The notes under the pieces were generated by a model, which made no database searches, was not told the DNA's origin, and saw nothing but the letters and a program-made list of their open reading frames with translations. Shown piece after piece: positions 1 to 13,030 of a DNA stretch of 64,000 bases. Source of the stretch: Beroe forskalii (lineage: Eukaryota; Ctenophora; Nuda; Beroida; Beroidae); NCBI GenBank assembly GCA_011033025.1, contig WFMF01000238.1, positions 124,001 to 188,000 on the forward strand, written 5' to 3'. Position 1 is the stretch's first letter. The number at the start of each line of letters is the position of its first letter. Position numbers and translations under genes: made by a program.

Positions 1-579
1 AACGGTCCCTATCGTCAGTGAAAATATTTTTGCGCCTTGCGTACGAGATTCAGATATGAGCTCATGTTTATACACACAATATATTTGTAACTTTTTAAAA
101 CCACGTGCAAACGATATGTTTCAAACTTTTAGAAGAAATCGTACGTTTCCAGTAGCATAAACATCGGTGTCACAAGTTGCACTAAACAATCTAGATTAAT
201 ACGTGCTTGCGAACAAAGTGATTCATCTTAATCAGCAGACGGTGTTAAAACAATTCCAATTGTATTTTCAACTTTGTATTAAAGTTAATTATATACGCCT
301 CATTTTTTCTAATTCTCTGGTACGTTACGTTGCCAAGCATCTTGTGCTAATTAACTTCTTGAGGAAAGTCTTTCGTGTAAAGAGTTCCTGACTCCTTGCT
401 CAGTCCCTAAAGATTTCTTTTCAGTTGAAATCTTTAGAGACTTCTTCTGGAAAACATCCAACCTCAGTCGAAATCGAAAGTAAACTTTTAGAACTGTAAT
501 CCTCAGTCAGCATCCTAAGTGTTTTCTTCTACAAAGTCCATCTTCTGTATAAATTATTCCATCTTTCCACATCTAAACC

Positions 580-2399
580 ATGCCTCCTAAGCCAGGAAAG
601 AGAGGTGGAGGTGGAGCTAAGCGAGCAGGAGGTGGAGCTAAAGCAGGTGGGGAGCTAAGAAGCTGGTGGGGGTGGAGCTAGGAAGGGTGGTGCAGGGAGA
701 GCTGGTGGAGCAAGGGGGTCTAAACCCAAGAAATCAACACACGCTGGGCGGACCCATTCTGCTGAATACGTCAAGGAATAGACTTGCTACAGGGTCCTCT
801 ATTGATCTGATCAGACCGGTCAAAGAAAGCACAGACCGCCTCAACTTGAAAATAAGGTCTGAGCAAGTGAGGAACACGGGCCAAGGGTCTCCGAACAGAA
901 GCCCTAAACAGAGTTCAGATGAACGTGACATGTTGATGGGAAGATTAGAACCAAACCGGGTAAAACGATCACCTTCTTCAGCAGCCACAACGACCTTCAA
1001 GGACACCATGAGAAGTAGTATTACCAACTTATTCCTGTCGAGTAAGGGTAAAAACCCTCTATCTCTCTTCAAGTCATCAGACCCTAATAAGACAAACTTG
1101 AATCAGCTTCCGGGGGCCTTTCCTCAGAAAAGCGATCAGAAAACGAAGGATATTCCGTTTTCTTCTTCTTCTGCTCAGATAGAAAGACTTCGTTCCAGAC
1201 CAAGGAGTTTGCAGTTGTGTAGCTATGATGAGAAGTCACTGCTTTCAACGATAGCTTCAGAGGATAGTGTGGAGGCAAGGGTCAGGCGGGATAGTACCAG
1301 GTAAGAAGGGAGGAATCTGTTGTCATGAAAAACAAAGTAACCTAGGCTTACAGAATCTAGAATTACAGTAACCTAGCAACGTATATTAGTAACTTAACCA
1401 CCAGTAACCAAACAACTCAAAAAACCTAGCAACTGAAAACCTAAAAACTTTTATTTCACTCAGATTGTAGCCTAGCAACGCAGTTACTATGGCTAAAAAT
1501 ATGTCTCACTGTTACCGTTTGGGTTTCTTTACAATAATTTATATTTGTACAATTGTCATGGCCGTGGCCTACAACTGCTCTACAAAATTTTCGCGAAAAA
1601 CCATTGATTGTATTCAGCGCTGAATAGTCAACATTTTCCAAGCGGCGTATTATCATCACTATATAGTGAGCCATGGCTAGGAAAAATGACTTTCCAAGTG
1701 TTTATTATGCGGACTCAAAAGAAACGCGAAAGCCTTGGAAGTATCGAAACGACTTCAAAGGTTTAGCCAACTGTTATATAAAGCTAACCCGGTTTAAGAT
1801 GCATTATTCTGTCTTCCTGTTTGGCATTGATGTGTGCTGTGCAGCTGGCATCGACAAACTTCCTTGATTTCAGCACAAAATAGATTCTCAATCAACCAGT
1901 TAGTACTCACTTGAGTCACTGCTCTTTGTCCCTTGATTATAGAATGAAACGCAGTTATTAAAATATCCATGATGAGAATCATCAATTCACCATTTCTAAC
2001 TTTGATAATGACATCATTATCAACCGCCTATCATATATCACTTACAGTAGGCACTGCACAACATTTTTAGCTCTTCCAATCGATTCTCACTGAACCAGTT
2101 TTAAGCAGCAACTCCTACAGTCTCCTACCAACCGGAACCCAAGCAATATTCTCTCCTACGTAAGACACGTGTTTCAAACTCGTCCATCATGCAGGACTTT
2201 AAAAGATTTCTTAACAACTTTATCAGATAATAATCATGATCTTCTAAATAACAAGAGATTGTGCGAGGGGGCTCAAACAAAAAGAGTCATTCGCAAGCAG
2301 TGCAATAAATATATTGAAAACACTTTCAACCAGCCACACACGGAAGAATCGCTTGTATATTATGATCTTTTTCGCGATGCTCTTATATCACTGCTTTAA
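580..2399 (+). CDS. putative two-exon basic, Ser-rich protein (unrecognised, start frame broken)
   Basis: Seen: an ATG at 580 opens a Gly/Ala/Lys-rich stretch built on a repeated GGTGGAGCTAA motif, which stops after about 33 codons. A different frame, open from about 642, runs 220 codons to 1303 without a stop and ends at a good donor (AG|GTAAGA). It encodes a disordered, basic Ser/Pro-rich sequence. The switch falls where the third motif copy reads GGTGGGGAGCT instead of GGTGGAGCT; removing two G joins the frames. The donor leaves phase 2. An acceptor at 2163-2164 (or 2192-2193) restores the frame of an 76-codon open stretch ending at TAA 2397-2399, which contains YIENTFNQPHTEESLVYYDL. Inference: one two-exon gene with a polymorphism, error or lesion near 650. 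A third frame reads Gly/Ala/Lys-rich with KPKKSTHAG, loosely like a histone tail, but it is too short to call. No family recognised. Confidence 0.4.
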
Positions 2400-2606
2400 A
2401 GCAATTTTCGACGTTGTAAGAACCAAATAGATAACTTTTCTGGTGTTTTTATGAACTTAATCCTTCGTCAGATTGTAAAATCTTTCAATCAAACAAAAAA
2501 ATCCTCGCGTCCCCACGAGATCAGAAATCATCTCATCAGAGTAAATCCTCGCATCAGAAGAAATCCTGACATCAGAAGACATCTTCGCATCTAAAACTAC
2601 CGCATC

Positions 2607-5600
2607 ATGTCTACATCACAATTCAACAAATTCGCTTTCACCAACCCTGGAATCCGAGATATAGGGGCAGGCGAGGGCCGACGCCGATCCTCAACCATCA
2701 GCCATGTTCCCATCACACGATCCAGTCGACCTCCCTCCAGCTCATCCCCTCGGAAACACCTCCAACCACACGAAAACCCGCTGATGATCCACAGCAAAAG
2801 CCAGCTACGATCCCAATCCACGCCTTGCATACCCAGCAGACCCCAACACAAACGACACAGCTCCTCCACAAGTGGATCAAGTGGAGGAGGAGGGGGCATA
2901 AGACCCGGAGGGGGAGGGCATTTGAGGGGCAGCATGAGTAGGATGAAAACGAGTGGGGGTAAGACTCATAGTTCCAGGAAGCCAGTGAGACCAGGAGTGG
3001 AAAATACAGGAGGAGGGGCAGCTCCAGCGGCAGTGCATGGAGATGGGATGCATCATGCTAACATACATGCAGCTCACCATCTGGTTAGCCATCATCATGG
3101 GGGCATGGTCACGGTGGACACCACCCTTCCAACCATTCAGGGAACCATACTGGGAACCACCACACAAACCATGCTGGAAATCATCCTTCAAACCATACTG
3201 GGAACCACCACTCAAACCAAGGTGGATCAATCCATGTCCCTTCAACTCACCCTGACACTCAAACAAACAAACACACCGGCTCTGCTTCTCCTAAGAATAA
3301 CCACATGCGATCTTGCTCTCCAAAGAACACCCAGACTGTCCCTCCCAAACGCCATACTGTATCTCCCAACACAAAGCCTTCCAAACACACTAGTTCTGCT
3401 TCACCGAAACTCCAAAGGGGCGTGGTTCTAGCTGCCAAGTCAGTTCCTCAATCAGGCCATGTCGTGGAGGCAATCAAAGCTTCAGCAAACTTAGCCAACT
3501 CTGGAAACAACTCATCTCAGCCACACGCTTTTAAGCCTTCTAATATCACACAAGCGGTCAAAGCCATTGCTCTTGGGCATGCTGGGATCAATGAGGCATA
3601 TCATGTGATTCAGCCACCTGAACCACCAGAAAAGCCACCCGATCAGCCACAAAAGCCACCAGATCAGCCACAAAAGCCACCGGAAGCGTCCTCAAAGCCG
3701 CCGTGAGTAACGCCGGTGAGAACAAGGGGTCTAAAACAGGATTATCACCAGACAAAAAGAATAAACTACGAACTTGAGAAACAAAAAGCTATCGAAACTT
3801 AATAGAAAATATTTAAATTCTGACTCAATTTTCATAGAACAATCATCCTAACCCCTACCTTTTTCAGGCTACAGAGTGCCGGTGGAGCATCAGGACTAAC
3901 GAGCAACACACCGACTGCTCTCAGCTCACATGTGGACCCAACCATGCTCCAACAGGCTTCAGGTATAAACTGCGTTCTTTTTGATTGACGACGATTAGAC
4001 AATAGACACATTCGAATTTTCGTAAGCTTCACTTCATAAGTTCTTGTTTGTTAGCTCTAAGTTCTAGTTAATAAGCTCCAAATTCCATCCTTATTGGTCC
4101 CAATCATGTACATGGTCCATACCAGATACCTAATCTAAATCAAGATTAAGATCATTCAGAGTCGAGCGCTAAATTCTTCAGCCCCTATAATTTAAACTAA
4201 TCTCCTAATGCTATTTAGTGATCTATGCTATGTCATCAGCTTAATATTTTCTGAATATTCAGAATAATTCAGCATAACTAATTCCTTTAACGCATGGCTA
4301 ATGTCAGAATTCTGGGTATGAACTCATGAACAAACCTCATGGCTTAAACTCAGAAATATAATAGTGGTAGTGTGATCTGAAGCTGCAAGAAACCAAGTTA
4401 AACCAAACCAGCAAACCGCCATGTCAAGAACTATCGAAACCCTACCAATATTAAATAGAACCACAAAAATCAAAACTTAAAACCATTCTTCCATGAGTGT
4501 TGAGACTTGTTCAATGCTCAGCGTGTGATGTCACAAACATTTCCCACGAAGGCTTTTTTTCAACATTTCTTCGTGTGCGTACGCTGTTTGTGTTTTAGCG
4601 GCGAATTTTCTTAATTACACCCTAGTGATGGCTGATAAGTATATTTTTAGATGACATTTCGAGAAAACTAAAAACCTTTATGAACGACTCAGGGACTCCT
4701 AAAATGACTCGTGATTTTCTGTCGTTGGTGTCATAACAGTCATTAAAATATTTGCCTCATCGAATCCTATTCGTTTGCTTAATAATTTGCCCGTAGGTTA
4801 GTCGTCTTTATAATTAGCAATTTTGTCTTTCTTGACAAACTTCTTATTAAAATTTCGATCACCTTATCTAAAATTTATTGATTTGTGAGAAAAAACTAAG
4901 TGAGTGCACCATTTAGTCTCTTCTGACATTCCAAAGAGTTTTTTACATCCATCCCACAGCAAGAAATATGCTAAATTTATCATGATTAATTGGAACCGTA
5001 TTGGGATTCCAAAACTTGTACCTAATACTAAATTGTTTCTAATAATTTATTCAAATCGAGTCTCACTCTCCTCTCATCTCTCTGCTCCGCAGGAGTAACG
5101 GGTAACTCAGGTCTGATGGCCGGACAGATCTCCAGTAACGGGATGGTTGGTCCTGATCAGCAGGGCATACCAGGAGAGTTGATGGTGGAGGGGGGAGAGT
5201 ATAAGGTCAGTTCAAACTCATATTCTAACTCATATTCTAACCCATATTCTAACTCATATTCAAAAGTTCTAAGAGGGTCAAATCTTGTTTGTAAGAGATT
5301 CAAGGTCGGATCAAATTCATCACTTTGGCTGCCAATATTTGATTGTCCTTGAAATCAAAATTTCAAGAGCGATCAATTCTTGAAAGTTAAAGGCAGGTTC
5401 AAACGTAAGACTGATTGAGATCAAGACTAGATAAAATATAGATATTGAGTGAGGTGTCGATGATGAAGATTCATCTCATTTCCTTGAACTTATTAAAACC
5501 ACTTCCCTCAGCCGCTGGACGCCTCAGCACTAGCGGAACACCCCGAACAAATCCACGGTACAATAGAGGAGGGAGAAACTGAGGAGTACGATGACGGGGA

Positions 5601-8600
5601 AGAGGAGGATGAGGTATATAATATTTGGAATATTTCCACAGATAACAATTTTCCAATCCTATATCAGCTGAAATGTTGAACCACTTTTTGCTCTGACAAT
5701 CGACATCTATGTTATGTTGCTCGTGTTAAATAAATTTTCTTATTTTCCTCAATTTCTTGTATTTCCTCTTTTTTTCTCATTTTCTTGCTTTCCTCAGGAT
5801 GAGGATGAAGAGTACCAGGAGGAGGTCAAGAGACCATCTGATCTGATGAGGGCTAAACTCATCGGTAGGTATTGCGGCGTTAATTGTGTTATTTGGTGTG
5901 GGAAAATGTGTCCTTTAAGGGTGCACAAATGTGGGAAATGTGTCCTTTATGAGGTTGCACAAAGCAAAGGTGGGAATATGTCCTTTACTAGGGTGTGCCT
6001 GTGAGGGAAATAATGTGTTCGCTGAAGGGTAGTGTACATTGGGTAGATCATGAAACATATTCTTGGCATTTATGTAGCTGGGATTCATTGATATGGGGAT
6101 ACGGGATACATCAGAGTGTCTGTCATATTTTGTGTCTACAAGGTAGAATTCCTGCAGAGCCATTCGATGATATGATCGTCAATTCGTTTCAGTGTCAATC
6201 ATAGATGTATTCTACTTGATATTGATTGTGTCCAGATATACCATGTTTTTTAGAAAGTCAATCAGTAATGTTCATCATGTTGATGTAGTTATGTATGTCC
6301 TCTAGCCTACCAAACGTTCATTAAAATGCACATTATAAATGTCCACGATATTCGTTATATATCTCTGCATGCATGTCCTCACTCCATATTCCATGTGCAG
6401 CCCCCTTTTAACCTACATCCCTAGATGACTCCTTAACTGCCGAGGAACCCGACGGAGCCCTCATGTCTTCTCCCATGGCAACTCCCATGGCAACGACTCC
6501 GCAGTCCATCCTGATGACGCCCTCCTCTCCCCACCCCCTCGCTACCTCCCCCCACATGACATCTCGAGGACCCTCCCACCTGACAGCCACCCCTCAAACC
6601 CCCCTCCCTCCTCCCACTCTCCTCCTCACTCCTACCATGTCGTGTAGTGCTCCTCCAGAGGAGGATATGATGGAAGAAGAAGAGGAGGAGGAGGAGGAAG
6701 AGGAGACGACGATTCATTTGGCGGCATCGCCGGCGATAGCGAAGTCAGTAACGATAGCACCGGGGTACTATCCCAGTGAGAATTCCCCGTATGGTGAGTG
6801 AGATATCAGCTATATACGCCGCTTCTTTCAAAGGATATCATCCTTGAAAAACCAGCGATTAAAAACATATAATCTTGCTTTTAATAACCTCTAAAAATAT
6901 TTTCCTGAAAAAATGAAGCTGATAATCAATCAAAATACATTTTTTCTTTGAAAATTCAGTATGATCCTCATGAAGAACTTTCAGATTCATCCTATTTTTC
7001 AAAAGATTAATATATATCATTCATCTGATTTTCAAAACTGCTAAAGTTAGGAATTAAATCGCGCCATAATGTCGTGTGATAACTGACAAACTATATTTAA
7101 ACTCAATTAGATGGTGCTTTCTATCTAACTACTTAACCACTACGTAAATAATTAATATTCTTATAAATTCTATGTGTTATGCTTTCCTTAACAAGTGCTG
7201 AAATATGGAACTGCAAAGCACAAAGCCAAATAAGCCGTGTCATATTATTGTGTTCAATGTTTTGTGCGTGAACAAGGCACAAACACTCACAGACAAATAC
7301 TCACTTTAAACAGTCAAAGCATTTTATGTTAAGCATCGAAGCATCAATTATTTATCAGACTTCCAGTCCCAAAAATGATGGTGAAATTGCTTGAAACAGA
7401 GACATTTCCTTGTGCTTGAAAATAGAATAATCATTAAATAGAATGCCAGATTCATATCCTTGCGCTTAAAGTTAAACTACACTCACTATTCTAAAAAATT
7501 TGTTCCTGTTTGAAAAAAACACTTTAAAACATATTTCCTTGTGTCTGAATCCCTCTCTTTTTCCAGGAGAGAACCTATACAACCAGCAGCCCGGCTATGA
7601 CCCCCTCATGGATGAGCAGTACAGGATGTCAGCACCTCTCCTAGAGAAAGGGGCGGATAGCACGGCATTCCCACAGTACAAGGAAGTCCACAAGAGCTAT
7701 TACTATGTTAGTTGGGAGAGAATGAATGGTTTAATTCAAATAATTTAATCGTTTTTCTGTCACAGTCATCCGTTGTCATTGTCACTTTTCAGTTGGTGTG
7801 GGTCAGGGGACAGGGGGAGTGAATTGTGCTTATCAAAACAATATCACTGAAACTTTACACACAACTTTGCAAGGACAGTAAGAAAGACAGTGGCTTGTCT
7901 CAACCAAACGGTGTATAGGCCCCTTTTACATTTATATTCAACTTAACGTCTACAGAACGGTTTTTTTCAGGCCCAAGTTTTCGCAGAACAAAAAACGGAT
8001 CACTAACGAAAACGGTTTTTTTCACCCCCAAGTTTTCGCAGAACACGGATCCTATGAAATACAACTTCTCCAAAGCCGTGGATAACTACGACAACAATGC
8101 AACGGAAGATGGGACTTACTGCTACAGCTGTGTTATGTTTTGTGGTGAGTGGGAAATGGGAAAACTCGTGAGAATTTCAAGACAGCAGAGATGGAAAGTG
8201 GAAAAATTTGAGCCTTGATTTCGAAAATTGGTCCCAAATGATTTGCTCATTTGCTTCCAATCTCTCACTGTCTGTAATACTTCTCAACATTCCCAGGCGT
8301 TCTTATGATAGGTGCAGGTATTATCATGGTTATTGTGGAACTGTTCGGACTCTTCGGAGAGAAGAAACATAAGCCCCTGGCCATCGCAGGAGCAGGTAAA
8401 AAACACAGGAAAAAGATGAAAAATATCAAAAAAGAACAAAACAAAACAAAAAAGAACTAAAGTTTTGTGATTAAATAGTTTTATGATTTTTAATGATTTG
8501 AAGTATATCTTGGCATTCATTTTACTGTCCTTTGTTAACCGGCACTATTCGGTTAAAATCAAATCATGTTTGAACAAAATTCAAATTCTAACCCCTCTTT

Positions 8601-8707
8601 TTAACTCTTCAGGTGTTCTAGGGCTCGGAATTATCGTGTTGGCGGGAGCCATGTTGCTCTGGAGACGGAAAAGATCGAATATGAAGAAGAAAGCGGTTCA
8701 CGTGTAG
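2607..8707 (+). CDS. large disordered protein with two C-terminal transmembrane helices (unrecognised)
   Basis: Ten exons join in phase: 2607-3702, 3868-3962, 5093-5205, 5512-5613, 5798-5864, 6425-6793, 7567-7706, 8042-8144, 8297-8395 and 8613-8707 (stop), giving about 760 residues. The ATG at 2607 follows an in-frame stop (2592-2594), so it is the likely start. The order is: Ser/Arg-rich N-terminus; a His/Asn/Gly stretch (repeats like SNHTGNHH); a Pro-rich stretch with repeated KPPDQPQ; acidic segments (5512-5864); a Met/Thr/Pro-rich exon ending in a run of Glu; then YNFSKAVDNYDNNATEDGTY with an NAT glycosylation sequon; a Cys cluster (CYSCVMFC, possible palmitoylation); helix 1 (VLMIGAGIIMVIVELFGLFG); a KKHK loop; helix 2 (GVLGLGIIVLAGAMLLW); and a basic tail RRKRSNMKKK. 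Exon 1 contains a one-base frameshift near 3100. Junction 7706 uses GTTAGT. Likely a membrane-anchored protein; the family is unknown to me. Confidence 0.72.
5212..5263 (+). repeat. 12-bp tandem repeat at an intron 5' end
   Basis: About four copies of a 12-base unit (ACTCATATTCTA) start six bases after the donor at 5206 of the two-helix membrane gene. Confidence 0.85.
7955..8044 (+). repeat. duplicated 3' splice site region
   Basis: Two copies about 55 bp apart (7955-7989 and 8010-8044) share the run AACGGTTTTTTTCA and then CCCAAGTTTTCGCAGAAC. The second copy supplies the acceptor used at 8041. The first (AG at 7985-7986) is a nearly identical decoy that would add 55 bases and shift the frame. 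Confidence 0.8.
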
Positions 8708-9179
8708 AGTAAAGGAGGGCAGATATAGTTTCATTGGAATTGTAGAAATAGGAGTATTTCTGTTTCTATTCATTTCAAGTGTTGCATAGGAATTATTTGA
8801 AGTAGACACACAAGAATCATCAGGTCTCACTCCAAGACAAAATATTGTGGTCATTTCATGCACCAAGAATATCAAGACACGAGACCAAGATGATATTACG
8901 AAGGATCAGATCATACCATTCGATCAGATTTCAGCTCAGTACAGTTCTTCATTTTATTCCATTATAAATCCGTCTATAGACTTACTAACTTAATTACTAG
9001 TCCATAGTGTTGGGTTGAACCTAATTTTCACTCCTCAGCGAAAATTATTGGTCATGAACTCATCAAACATTTGTGCAGAATATCTCCCGTCTTATATACC
9101 GCAGATTTTATCTGATAAATTACTCCTTCTTACGATAATATCTATGTGACTTTTATTACAAGATATTATATATTGATTG

Positions 9180-9365
9180 TTTTGTATCTTTTGGATCGAG
9201 CACGGAAAATGGACGCATGAGAGTGGCATTGGTTTAACGGCTTTACAATATCGACGGCGTATCACCTTTCCAAAACTTCAATTTGAAATTGACCAATCAG
9301 CGCGCGAATTGACATTAAACTCACACGCTGAGATGTCAATTTCTGGTAAGCTGTCTTGAAGGTTG
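9180..9365. repeat. CCAATCAGCGCGCGA-type dispersed repeat
   Basis: Contains TTGACCAATCAGCGCGCGA and a nearby TGGTAAGCTGTC. Related segments with TTAGCTTACCCA ends and ACCAATC..CGC cores lie at 24478-24580, 35820-35935 and, more loosely, 38840-38900, so this is a dispersed non-coding repeat family. No protein is encoded. Confidence 0.55.
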
Positions 9366-10080
9366 GTTATGTGCAATGTGCATAGCCCAGCAAAAACTGT
9401 GGACATCCTTGCTTTCTGGATTGCTTAACAAGGGGTTGGAACTGAGGAAATAACCATTATTAACACTGATATACGCTGCCGATATTAGAATTCTAAATCA
9501 GTCAAAAAGTCCTTTTCTCGTGCTCGGAGTTTAACAGGAATAAGCGTATCTTCATTATTCCTGAAGAAATATTATTTAACATATTCTGGTTCAGAGATTT
9601 ATTTACTGAAAATATAGGATGAATTTGTATAATGTATTAATTTCCAGGCCCTCGCTTTTACATATATTTTTGGTATATGCCTTAACTTTGATAACGAAAA
9701 AATAAATGCGCACTTTTTGGGAATTAATATTTGTGTCAAATAATTATATACTCGACATAATATTTTTTGTGTAAAAATAGCCCGTCTAAACAACATGTTG
9801 ATAACTATACAAGTATGTTACACTCAAGGAATGTTACCTGCTAACAAGAAGTTAATTGCAGAGTTGTCTGACGCATCTTTATTTTCACATTCATTGAATT
9901 TAATTTTATCTTTTATGACATTTCTATAAAATCACTATGTATTAATTGTGTCCTGAGTTGATTTGAGTGGAAATATCTTATTAGATAGAAAGTAATTGCG
10001 CGCTCCGACTCACAGAGTCAGGGAGCGATAAAATTTAAAATTCAATGGGCCATGAGACAACATCCGACAAGAAATCTGAA

Positions 10081-10186
10081 CAGTGGCAGTTTGAACTGCA
10101 GTTTTGTGTGCGCGGCGTACAAAAACATTTTTAAATATATGTCTTTACGCCGCGCACACAAAACTGCAGTTCGAACTGTCACCATA
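10081..10186. mobile_element. foldback element, GCAGTTCGAACTGCAGT family (copy 1)
   Basis: A roughly 105 bp inverted repeat. The left arm carries TTTGAACTGCAGTTTTGTGT then GCGCGGCGTA; the right arm is its reverse complement, TACGCCGCGCACACAAAACT then GCAGTTCGAACTG; the loop is about 30 bp of AT-rich DNA. Further copies lie at 51404-51544, 52583-52721, 54298-54484 and 57908-58106. There is no coding capacity, so it is a MITE or foldback element. Confidence 0.8.
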
Positions 10187-10272
10187 ACGGTGATATTCCG
10201 AAAATTAGATTATATAGCCTTTGAGGATCAATGAAAGATAGTTTTAAATAAAAAAAAGAGAGAACGACTTAC

Positions 10273-10381
10273 CACAGAAGATCGCGTATTTCTTCATTCG
10301 GATGATGTCACCGAGCCCTTGTCTGCGCTTCAATAGCTGAAGTCCTGTCACTTTGTAAATTTTGTAGGACACGCTGAGTCG
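10273..10381 (-). CDS. orphan internal exon, gene unrecognised
   Basis: On the minus strand an acceptor (CATATTTCAG) at 10382 is followed by 109 open bases and a near-consensus donor (TGTG|GTAAGTC). It encodes 36 residues, beginning RLSVSYKIYKVTGLQLLKRR and ending MKKYAIFC, phase 0 in and phase 1 out. The sequence is typical of folded protein and unlike the surrounding AT-rich DNA. I found no convincing partner exon between 8.7 and 13 kb. It may be a real exon of a gene with long introns, a pseudogene remnant, or chance. Confidence 0.45.
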
Positions 10382-13030
10382 CTGAAATATGAAAGATCTT
10401 AGGCCACTAAACTATATTACGGAAAACTGCAGAGTGCAAAAAGTCCGACCTGCACAGCCTCCATTTCATTGTTTGGAACTGATAAGTTCAGTTTAGAAAA
10501 ACTACATAACAGAATAATCAAAATTAAAAAAAAACATTCAAAAAACAGCCTTTTGGATAACATACTGTACTTTTTGGTTTAAACACTGTACTATATTTAT
10601 GCTGTTATATTCGTACCGTTTCGTCACAGCGTTTATTGACTGGAAAACAATGTAACTATCCAACCAATTTAATGAATACCTTACTTTCAACCACTTTTCA
10701 TTTCATGCTCAAGAAAATGGCCGTACAGCAGGGCCCATTACCATTACAATACACAGAGACATGTGCCTATCGGGTTAAATCTTTCGGTACTTTCCGAACA
10801 CGCTTCCCGAGGGATGTTCCCAGGATATAGACCCGCAGGATATATTTGGTTTTGACCCGCAGCCCGAACAACGAGGGTCTTAACCAATATATGGACTCGA
10901 TCAGGCAAGTGTCTATGAATTATAGACACTGATGAAAACGTCAGATGGTTCTATAACAGGGCTCATGACATGTAGGTCTCAGATGATTCATTGTACGGTC
11001 TGATAGATGGAAGACTATACTCGAGATTTACAGACTACGAGTTAATAAGTTCTAACATTTGAAAATAAAAACCATATAAAACTTCATATGATAATATATG
11101 AGCTTCCTCGACACATGATAATCAATAAATATATATATGGCAGCTTCATTAGATAATGTACTCATAACATATAGGGGGTTCTATTTTAAAAGTCGGATTT
11201 GGTTTCACCGCACATTATATAAGGTTGTTGCTAGGGGTAACGGCTCAGGACATACCAACAAACACTATACTCACATATTCCAAAATATATCGATACGCGT
11301 ATGATATACGTGTGATTTTGGTCGATTTTTTGATGTATTTTCCAGTATCTTTGATTGCCTAATTAGAATAATTGTTTGCCTTATTATAATAATTATTGAT
11401 TGCCCTGTCATCGAGATCTTGTCGGTACTAATTGTGTTTTAATGAACTTGGAACTGGTGCTTTTAGTTTTTAACACTCGTACTATGATTTCGTCTGACAC
11501 ACACTTCTCTCTCACTTCAACTCACGTTTCGGACTTTTCTTCAAGTCTCTGACACCAGTTTGCTTTAAAATTTTGACCCTACTTTTGGCAAATTTCTCCA
11601 ATAAGGCCACGGAAATTTTCAAGTTTTGACCCTATTTTTACCCCTACCAAGGTGGATCAACTTTATTTCCACCTTCAGAGTTTACAGCCAGTAAATCGAA
11701 GACCAGGTGATGTCATGGTTCAAAGTAGCGAATATAAATTGATGACTTCATTGAAAACTCTCCATTTTGTTTACAGAACGACATGCACATATTATCATGA
11801 TCTTATTATATAATATGTAAATCTCATGTAAACAAACAACCAGTTATATATTTAAACAATTGAGTTTAAAAGAAAAAAAAAACTGGTTCGCATGAAGGAG
11901 AAAAACTAGTTGGCATGGTTTTCATGGTTCTAAGGTCACAAACCTGAAAACGCACAGGGCTTTCAGAACTATACTTTTGGGTTGATCAAACGCGCCCAGT
12001 TGATCTACCTAATTCTAATTTATAATTATGTGATTTTACTCTCAAAAGTATACAAAATTTGTACCCGACCATATTTTCACCCCATAGTCCATTCTGAGAA
12101 TTTTTCGAGAAGCTTTAAAGCATATAGCAGATTTTAGAATTCACTACAGCAGCTGTGCTATAACTCTTAGTTCCCATGGATACTTCGTATCGACACACCT
12201 ACATTTCTGTTATTAATCGCAACGTCTCGCTGCTTTATTCACACTTTCTTTAACGCTTTAGTAACATCACGCTTCACTATATTCTGACACTATCAATAAC
12301 ACTTTAACCTATGGAAATAACGTCATATTTTTCACATAACCATCAATATATATCCTCCAATCTTCATTTGCCGACTAATAGATTAATGCTTGACAGCCAA
12401 TAAATATAACATACTTGATCTAAGAATACATGTATGTATATATCTATGTATGTCCTTATATAATATATTTTGCTTACGAAACATATAGAGCTCTCACAGA
12501 ACGAAAGCTTCTTTCGTACAAGCAGATTTGCTGCAAGCTTCGTCTATACTTTTTGCTTGTATATATTTAGTTTTTACTGGTACACTGAGCTTTTAAGGAG
12601 GAATAATAGGCTTATAAATCTCACTTCATGATGAATTTCCGCAGAATCAATGACGTGTACATATTGCAAGTCTCTTGACAGAGAGCTTGTTTATGTTAAA
12701 GTTGTCAATACTTCCATACAAAACTAGTTGCACTTGTAATGCAGTTTATATAATCCTGATGAGAATCAGACTTGCTGCATGCTTTTCTCTCTGCAAAGGC
12801 AGTGATATGTGTACGTTTGTTTGTACGGTCGGTGGTGTAACAGCTTTCTGCAGCGTAGGATTTTGCACATAAATGCTTGCACGCATTTCTTGAGTTTTAT
12901 ACAGGTTGTTTTAAGAATGATTCAAGCTTCGTGTATGATTAAGGTACTTTTATAGGTTCATTTATAGGAACGTTTGTTTCAAGAATATCCAAACAATCGA
13001 ATTGACCGTTTTCCCAACTGTTTTGAAAAC
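10382..13030. other. gene-free AT-rich intergenic DNA
   Basis: No exon pair, RNA gene or clear repeat found on either strand. Open frames of 60-65 codons here are short, start at non-ATG codons or lack splice partners, and look like chance. Confidence 0.5.

Noticed and set aside
580..790. Histone-like protein in the third frame
   Set aside because: The Gly/Ala/Lys composition and KPKKSTHAG are only loosely histone-like; no histone fold follows and the frame stops.
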